Shown one piece after another: positions 1 through 3,382 of a stretch of DNA of 5,880 bases. The stretch's first letter is position 1. The number at the start of each line of letters is the position of its first letter. The stretch spans positions 1 to 5,880 of the forward strand of contig VAZQ01000054.1 of assembly GCA_005883115.1 (NCBI GenBank), in the 5' to 3' direction. The position numbers were made by a program, and so were the translations under genes. Source of the DNA: Alphaproteobacteria bacterium. GTDB lineage: Bacteria > Pseudomonadota > Alphaproteobacteria > Rhizobiales > Xanthobacteraceae. The notes beneath the pieces are model-generated. The model was not told where the DNA came from, made no database searches, and worked only from the letters and a program-made list of their open reading frames with translations.

Positions 1-187
1 GAGTAAAATCAGGACCGATTTTCCCGCGGGCTCTTTGCCGCGCGATCGGTACACGCGGCCATCAACGCATCTCGGCTAAACTCGTCGCCTGGCCGCTACT
101 TGCAGGCACCAATGAAGCCTCGGATCTGCTGATTGACCTGCAAATCAGTTGGCGAAGCCTGTGGTTCAGAATGGACTGCAGCCGCTC
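1..187. other. no recognisable gene
   Basis: I see no supported gene here on either strand. All frames are short or interrupted, and no family motif could be recognised. The stretch lies directly downstream (in minus-strand sense) of a decayed small gene, so it may be further decayed sequence. It is too short and degraded to name. Confidence 0.5.
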
Positions 188-413
188 TTAAGAAAACTGA
201 ACCTCACGCGACGTGCGATCCTTGAATATTAACGTTGATGGCCGAGGGCCAATTCCAAGCGACAGCGCTCTTTGCCTCAGCGAACCTTACGCGATCATCT
301 TGGACAAGCCTTGACACTGGCGTTCGTGCTTTGGAGTGCGTCTTCAGCATTTTGATATCGGACGCAGTGTATGGCTTGCGGAGGAGTTTGCTATTCTTCG
401 TCTTTGTTGCCAC
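188..413 (-). pseudogene. decayed small basic protein, resembling short rhizobial helix-turn-helix-like proteins
   Basis: Read on the minus strand from a GTG at 413-411, the frame begins MATKTKNSKLLRKPYTASDI and continues through MLKTHSKARTPVSRL. The frame then stops resembling the family. In another frame, at about 240-300, comes SKMIA, a stop (bases 287-289), then GSLRQRALSLGIG. From memory, intact rhizobial relatives run from a THSKARTPV-type helix straight into a SK..KRTEGSLRQKA.SLGI segment, so a shift near 300-310 and loss of the KRTE part explain the layout. The shifted frame ends at a TAA (bases 190-188). An open frame does run through the region to 204, but its tail does not look like the family. 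These proteins are small, basic and probably DNA-binding; the function is inferred only. The original start may have been another codon at or upstream of 413. Confidence 0.5.
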
Positions 414-626
414 TTCGCTCTCGTTTATTTGGTAGAGCGGCTTGATATCATGAGCACTGGGCACTGCGATTGACCCGTCGATCGTTGGTAGGTCAATAGC
501 TTGGCTCGCCGATCGCCGTCGGGACCCACGCCGATTAACAGCCTGCTTTCGCGCTACCGACCCGCAATTGAACACGGTGTACTCTGGCGATGAGTGATCC
601 GCTCATTCAGTATCTTGCACGTCGGG

Positions 627-849
627 TTACGCTGAAATCGCTGTCGCCGACCCGATCTCATTGCGCAACATGAATTTCTGAATCTTACCTGTCGATGTCT
701 TCGGGAGTGGCCCGAATATCACAGCTTTCGGAGTTGAACCCAGATATGTGCCTGCGGCAGAAGGCGATGATTTCCGTCTCAGTTGCATTGGCGCCTTCTT
801 TCAGTAAGTAGGCCGGCAGAAATGCACCAAAAAAGCCAAACTTCACGAC
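627..849 (-). pseudogene. C-terminal remnant of a fatty acyl-CoA synthetase (AMP-binding enzyme), frameshifted
   Basis: On the minus strand one frame reads LLKEGANATETEIIAFCRR and HISGFN (about 804-736). A second frame reads TPKAVIFGPLP and KTSTGKIQKFMLRN, followed by EIGSATAISA and a TAA at 629-627. Together these match the C-terminal lid domain of the AMP-forming acyl-CoA synthetase family, including the PKTSTGKIQK motif whose GK lysine is the adenylation-active residue. The two parts are joined by a frame change near 734-740, where the expected codons between GF and TPK are two bases short. Upstream, VVKFG at about 849-835 may be the degraded KWGE segment. The bulk of the roughly 500-550 residue enzyme (substrate pocket and P-loop) is absent from the window. 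It is therefore a truncated and frameshifted relic, not a working gene. Confidence 0.8.
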
Positions 850-1126
850 TGTTTTGAATGTTTCTCGATGCGATGGGCTTCCGGTTGCACGTTACGGTGC
901 GCCGGGGCGCTCGCGCAAAATCAGCGCGCTTGAAACCAGTTGCGAATTGCCCAGAGCTTGAACGGTGATCCGCGCGAACATGCCGCCGTGTTCTCGGTGC
1001 AACATCTCTCTTGTTCCTTTGACGGAACAGCATTTTGGACTCGCACCCCGACTCGCTCGGTGCAAGTTTGTAAAAGACCGCGGCGGGGTCATTCAGTAAG
1101 CATTCAATTTTGAGGAACGCGGCGCG

Positions 1127-1140
1127 GCCCGTAGAGCGCG
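1127..1140 (+). repeat. 14-base direct repeat, left copy
   Basis: The word GCCCGTAGAGCGCG occurs here and again at 2946-2959, in the same orientation. The two copies bracket the three-gene operon. This left copy also forms the 5' arm and loop of the hairpin at 1128-1153. The right copy straddles the phasin stop codon and starts the downstream palindrome. It could be chance in GC-rich DNA. Confidence 0.5.
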
Positions 1141-1158
1141 AATGCTCTGCGGGACATT
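1128..1158 (+). terminator. hairpin followed by a short T run, possible terminator or leader structure
   Basis: Bases 1128-1137 pair with 1144-1153: CCCGTAGAGC against GCTCTGCGGG, ten pairs including one G·U, around a six-base GCGAAT loop. The stem is followed after ACA/AC spacing by TTTT (about 1156-1159). The shape fits a weak rho-independent terminator on the plus strand, but no plus-strand gene ends upstream. It could equally be a 5' leader hairpin of the operon starting at 1223 or a piece of a dispersed repeat. Confidence 0.35.
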
Positions 1159-1222
1159 TTCTGCAATCAGCCTCTAGAGGTCGGGGTGTCGTGAAGCAAA
1201 CGAGGCAAAGGGTAAATTGACG

Positions 1223-1489
1223 ATGAGGTCACTGCTCATTCTCATTGCTATCTGCTTTTCGGCAACCGCATTCGCTCAGAGTGCGCCGCCCAAGGTCGGT
1301 AACAAACCGCTGGTTCAGGTAAAGCCGAAAGAGCCGATGGGCTGCAAACTCGTTGGAACGGTCCGGGGCACAAAGCTATGGGCTGGTGACTGCGCAGGGT
1401 CAGAGCTTAGGCGCTCGACAACCACGACGGAAACGCAAGCCTCGCCTGAGCAAGCGACCGCAGTAATCCCGCTCGGTCAGAAAGAGTGA
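1223..1489 (+). CDS. small exported protein with two cysteines, function unknown
   Basis: The product is 88 residues. Residues 1-18 form a signal peptide: MRS, a hydrophobic stretch LLILIAICF, and a cleavage site after AFA before QSAPP. The mature protein is about 70 residues, with a lysine/proline-rich start (KVGNKPLVQVKPKEP) and a core GCKLVGTVRGTKLWAGDC holding Cys41 and Cys57, which could form a disulphide in the periplasm. The tail is Thr/Ser-rich and probably disordered. I chose ATG 1223 because AAAGGG at 1207-1212 sits 10 bases upstream; a TTG at 1217 would add two residues. It is the first gene of an operon with parA and a phasin-like gene: its TGA overlaps a possible GTG start of parA at 1486. 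I do not recognise a named family and cannot assign a function. Why an exported protein is linked to cytosolic ParA and phasin genes is unclear. Confidence 0.75.
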   Translation: MRSLLILIAICFSATAFAQSAPPKVGNKPLVQVKPKEPMGCKLVGTVRGTKLWAGDCAGSELRRSTTTTETQASPEQATAVIPLGQKE

Positions 1490-1513
1490 TAGCGGCTCAG
1501 ACGCCTGCCATTT

Positions 1514-1518
1514 GGGGA
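1514..1518 (+). promoter_or_regulatory. ribosome binding site that decides the parA start
   Basis: GGGGA lies 9 bases before ATG 1528. The alternative GTG at 1486 would overlap the upstream stop codon and add 14 residues that ParA proteins do not normally have before the MxVVTLVTQKGG beginning. Its own upstream sequence has only a weak AGAAAGAG. This favours 1528. Confidence 0.6.
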
Positions 1519-1527
1519 AACGCAGGA

Positions 1528-2166
1528 ATGTACGTTGTCACGCTGGTCACGCAAAAAGGCGGAAGCGGCAAGAGCACGCTCACCGTGGGCCTTGCTGTCG
1601 CTGCGATGGAGGACGCAAACCGCGTTGCCGTGCTCGAAGCAGATTCGCAAGGCACGGTATCAAGCTGGCGCCGACGGCGCACCAACCCCTATCCGCGCGT
1701 TGATCGGGTTGCCGATCGCGTTGAAATTGAGCGTGCAATACCTCGCCTCAGGGCCGAGGGGGTCGGGCTCGCGATTATCGACACTGCAGCCACGAACAAC
1801 AACTTGAGCAGCTGCGCCATTTCGGTGGCTGATTTTTGTCTCATCCCGGCCCGTCCGAGTCCGGCAGATATAGAAGCTGCGCTGCCCACGCTTACCACCA
1901 TTCGCAGGTTCAACCGCCGATTTGCTTTCGTCCTCAACCAAACGCCGCCTCGCGGCTATCGGCTGAGCGAAGCTGCGACGTCACTCAATTCGCTCGGAGT
2001 ACTCGCGCTGCCCTTCATCGTCCAGCGCAACGACTTCCAGGACGCGCTAGGGGCGGGTTTGGGCGTCACAGAATTTGCGCCCGAAGGAAAGGCCTCAGAG
2101 GAAATTCGCGCGTTGTGGGGCTGGGTTTCGAAACAACTCAACAAGGAGGCGGTCGTTCATGGGTAG
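1528..2166 (+). CDS. parA: ParA/MinD-family partitioning ATPase
   Basis: This is a 212-residue ParA-type ATPase of the short class without an N-terminal helix-turn-helix domain. The deviant Walker A is KGGSGKST (residues 10-17), with the signature lysine Lys10 and Lys15. Walker A' is EADSQGT (Asp39) and Walker B is LAIIDTAA (Asp85). The family segment VLNQTPPRG follows at about 135-143, and the C-terminal QRNDFQDALGAGLGVTEFAP at about 166-185 is typical of ParA proteins. Basic patches RRRR (48-51) and RRFNRR (126-131) could contact DNA non-specifically. Such ATPases dimerise with ATP, bind the nucleoid and are released by a partner that triggers hydrolysis, moving plasmids, chromosome origins, carboxysomes or chemotaxis clusters. 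No ParB gene or parS-like site is visible; the next gene, overlapping by 8 bases, encodes a phasin-domain protein, so the cargo may be PHA granules (inference). It could also be a plasmid-derived orphan. A GTG at 1486 is an alternative start. Confidence 0.9.
   Translation: MYVVTLVTQKGGSGKSTLTVGLAVAAMEDANRVAVLEADSQGTVSSWRRRRTNPYPRVDRVADRVEIERAIPRLRAEGVGLAIIDTAATNNNLSSCAISVADFCLIPARPSPADIEAALPTLTTIRRFNRRFAFVLNQTPPRGYRLSEAATSLNSLGVLALPFIVQRNDFQDALGAGLGVTEFAPEGKASEEIRALWGWVSKQLNKEAVVHG
2143..2149 (+). promoter_or_regulatory. strong ribosome binding site for the phasin-like gene, inside parA
   Basis: AAGGAGG lies within the last codons of parA, 9 bases before ATG 2159. It fixes that ATG as the start, rather than the ATG at 2075 lying further upstream in the same open frame, and shows that the two genes are translated from one message. 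Confidence 0.85.
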
Positions 2167-2953
2167 ACCGCGGTCAAGGCAGCCTGCTCATGCGCGCCCC
2201 GTTCGTCGCTCGCTCGTGGAGCTCACGGCCGCTGCAGTGAGCAGTGCCGCACGTGATGGAGAGCGCGTGACGTCGCCCGCTCCGATCGCGACTTTCTTCG
2301 AGGACGTGAAAGCAGGTGAAACCGCAACTGAGAGCGCTGACCACCTCACCACGAACATCACGGTTGCTCCTCCGGCCACGGGGCATGCGGAGGCCTCTGC
2401 CGTAATCCAATTGCCTCATCCGGCCGACGCGCTCACGTGGAGCGCTCGCGCGATCTCGAATTCCGCCGATGGCACCACCGAAATGGCTGTGGAGGCCGTT
2501 GAAGATCATCGGGCCCCTGTCCTGCAAAACCTGAAAGTCTGTGTGAGTGCCTCACCGGGTGATGTGAAGGACATTGCCAGCCGAGAGTTGCCGACCGGTC
2601 CAGCGCTGGAACCGGCGACTCTGGAAGCGAACAGCAGCCATGGTGCTGTAAGCTCGGAGAAGACGATCCTGGCGGCCACCATTGCTGCGACCGTTGCTGA
2701 CTATCAGGCCAAGGCGTTTGGACTCACGGAGGCGAACATGAGCGCCGCACTGGAATACGCGCAGCAGCTGGTCAATCTGAGGTCGGCCTCCGATTTCATC
2801 AAATTGTCGAGCACGCATGCGCGAATACAGATCGAGCTGATGATCAAGCAGTCCAGCGAATTGCGGTCGCTTGCAATGAACTTGACGCCGTCCTACGACA
2901 CCCACACCGCTGCTGATCCCCAGGTGTTAACAAAATCCACCGACCGCCCGTAG
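2159..2953 (+). CDS. phasin-domain protein with arginine-rich N-terminus, likely PHA granule-associated partner of ParA
   Basis: The product is 264 residues. The C-terminal part, about 168-243, reads as a rhizobial phasin domain. It is an amphipathic helical stretch with YQAKAFGLTEANMSAALEYA, then QQLVNLRSASDFIKLSSTHA and RIQIELMIKQSSELRSLA, matching the usual phasin pattern (FA..N..AA..YAQ.L..V.S..DF..L...HA..Q.E....Q..EL..LA). Phasins coat polyhydroxyalkanoate granules in the cytoplasm. Residues 1-17 (MGRPRSRQPAHARPVRR) hold six arginines. Residues 20-165 are rich in Ala, Thr, Ser and Glu, contain one Cys (128) and look disordered. Ordinary rhizobial phasins are shorter (about 110-160 residues), so the N-terminal extension of about 165 residues is unusual. 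The start is set by AAGGAGG 9 bases upstream; the gene overlaps the parA stop by 8 bases. The arginine tail could bind DNA or stimulate the ParA ATPase (inference). The phasin call is by eye. Confidence 0.75.
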   Translation: MGRPRSRQPAHARPVRRSLVELTAAAVSSAARDGERVTSPAPIATFFEDVKAGETATESADHLTTNITVAPPATGHAEASAVIQLPHPADALTWSARAISNSADGTTEMAVEAVEDHRAPVLQNLKVCVSASPGDVKDIASRELPTGPALEPATLEANSSHGAVSSEKTILAATIAATVADYQAKAFGLTEANMSAALEYAQQLVNLRSASDFIKLSSTHARIQIELMIKQSSELRSLAMNLTPSYDTHTAADPQVLTKSTDRP

Positions 2954-2959
2954 AGCGCG
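2946..2959 (+). repeat. 14-base direct repeat, right copy
   Basis: This is the second copy of GCCCGTAGAGCGCG (first at 1127-1140). It spans the final codons and stop of the phasin-like gene and enters the palindrome at 2952-3003. Confidence 0.5.
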
Positions 2960-3003
2960 TTGGTTTCGAACGTGATGACGATTCGAAGAAATCATCACGC
3001 TCT
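2952..3003. repeat. intergenic palindromic repeat, possibly acting as terminator
   Basis: Outer arms AGAGCG (2952-2957) and CGCTCT (2998-3003) are perfect complements. Inside, CGTGATGA (2971-2978) pairs with TCATCACG (2992-2999) around a 13-base loop, and TTCGAA occurs at 2965-2970 and 2982-2987. The mosaic of alternative hairpins immediately after a stop codon resembles the dispersed palindromic elements common between genes in Bradyrhizobium and its relatives (from memory, not searched). The T run after it is poor (TCTGTTTGG), so rho-independent termination is uncertain. Confidence 0.6.
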
Positions 3004-3382
3004 GTTTGGTCCGACCACGGCGACTTTCGGTCTACTTCGGTGAACGGACATTCTCAGGAGGGCATGCCTCAAAAGTGCCAGAACCGGACGTCACGCAATC
3101 CTTTGGCGCCGGCTCATGGACCCGCTCAATTAGTTGCTTAGTTGCCGGTGCCGGTCAAATTGGTCTGGTCGCGCAACGCTGCTTGCTGCCGAAATCGGGC
3201 GCGTACAGTTGTTCTCATCATGCCATGCGCTTCTTGGTAGCGAACATCCGTACTGACGCACCACCTTGGCAAATAATTGAAAGCCGACGCGGGCGAATTG
3301 CTGCGACCAAGACGTGCTATCCCGGAAACATTGGGATAACGTTTCTTCGCCGTGGTCAAAAATCCGGCCAACCGCCAACCAG
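3004..3382. other. intergenic region before the cyclase-ATPase gene
   Basis: I find no convincing gene here. An open plus-strand frame at 3006-3497 and a minus-strand frame at 3138-3398 both run into the cyclase gene and show no recognisable domain or good ribosome binding site. An inverted repeat, TATCCC at 3318-3323 and GGGATA at 3333-3338, lies 45 bases upstream of the cyclase start. The cyclase promoter must lie here if the gene has its own, but no clear -35/-10 pair was seen. Confidence 0.5.
3318..3338. promoter_or_regulatory. short inverted repeat upstream of the cyclase gene, possible operator
   Basis: TATCCC and GGGATA are perfect 6-base arms separated by 9 bases. Two G·U pairs would extend the stem in RNA to eight pairs with an AAACA loop. 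Its position 45 bases before the start codon suits an operator or leader hairpin, but 6-base arms arise by chance fairly often. Confidence 0.25.

Larger units (their letters stand above)
850..1222. other. intergenic region upstream of the three-gene operon
   Basis: No gene is supported here. Overlapping minus-strand frames at 779-1033 and 892-1092 have no recognisable domain and run into the acyl-CoA synthetase relic, so this may be its degraded body or the edge of an old rearrangement. The only clear structure is the hairpin at 1128-1153. The promoter of the downstream operon should lie between about 1050 and 1200, but I could not identify convincing -35/-10 boxes. Confidence 0.45.

Noticed and set aside
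235..435. Plus-strand open frame of 66 residues with hydrophobic end
   Set aside because: The minus strand of this stretch carries the recognisable relic of a small basic protein; the plus-strand hydrophobic residues are the complement of lysine-rich codons.
1064..1100. Possible sigma-70 promoter (TTGTAA and TCAGTA) upstream of the operon
   Set aside because: The spacing of about 19 bases and poor match to the -10 consensus are not better than chance.
2075..2158. Upstream extension of the phasin-like gene to an ATG at 2075
   Set aside because: It would overlap parA by 92 bases and add 28 residues read out of frame from parA, whereas ATG 2159 has a strong AAGGAGG at ideal spacing.
1836..2240. 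Plus-strand open frame of 134 residues overlapping parA and the phasin-like gene
   Set aside because: It is in a third frame across two well-supported genes and has no recognisable features.
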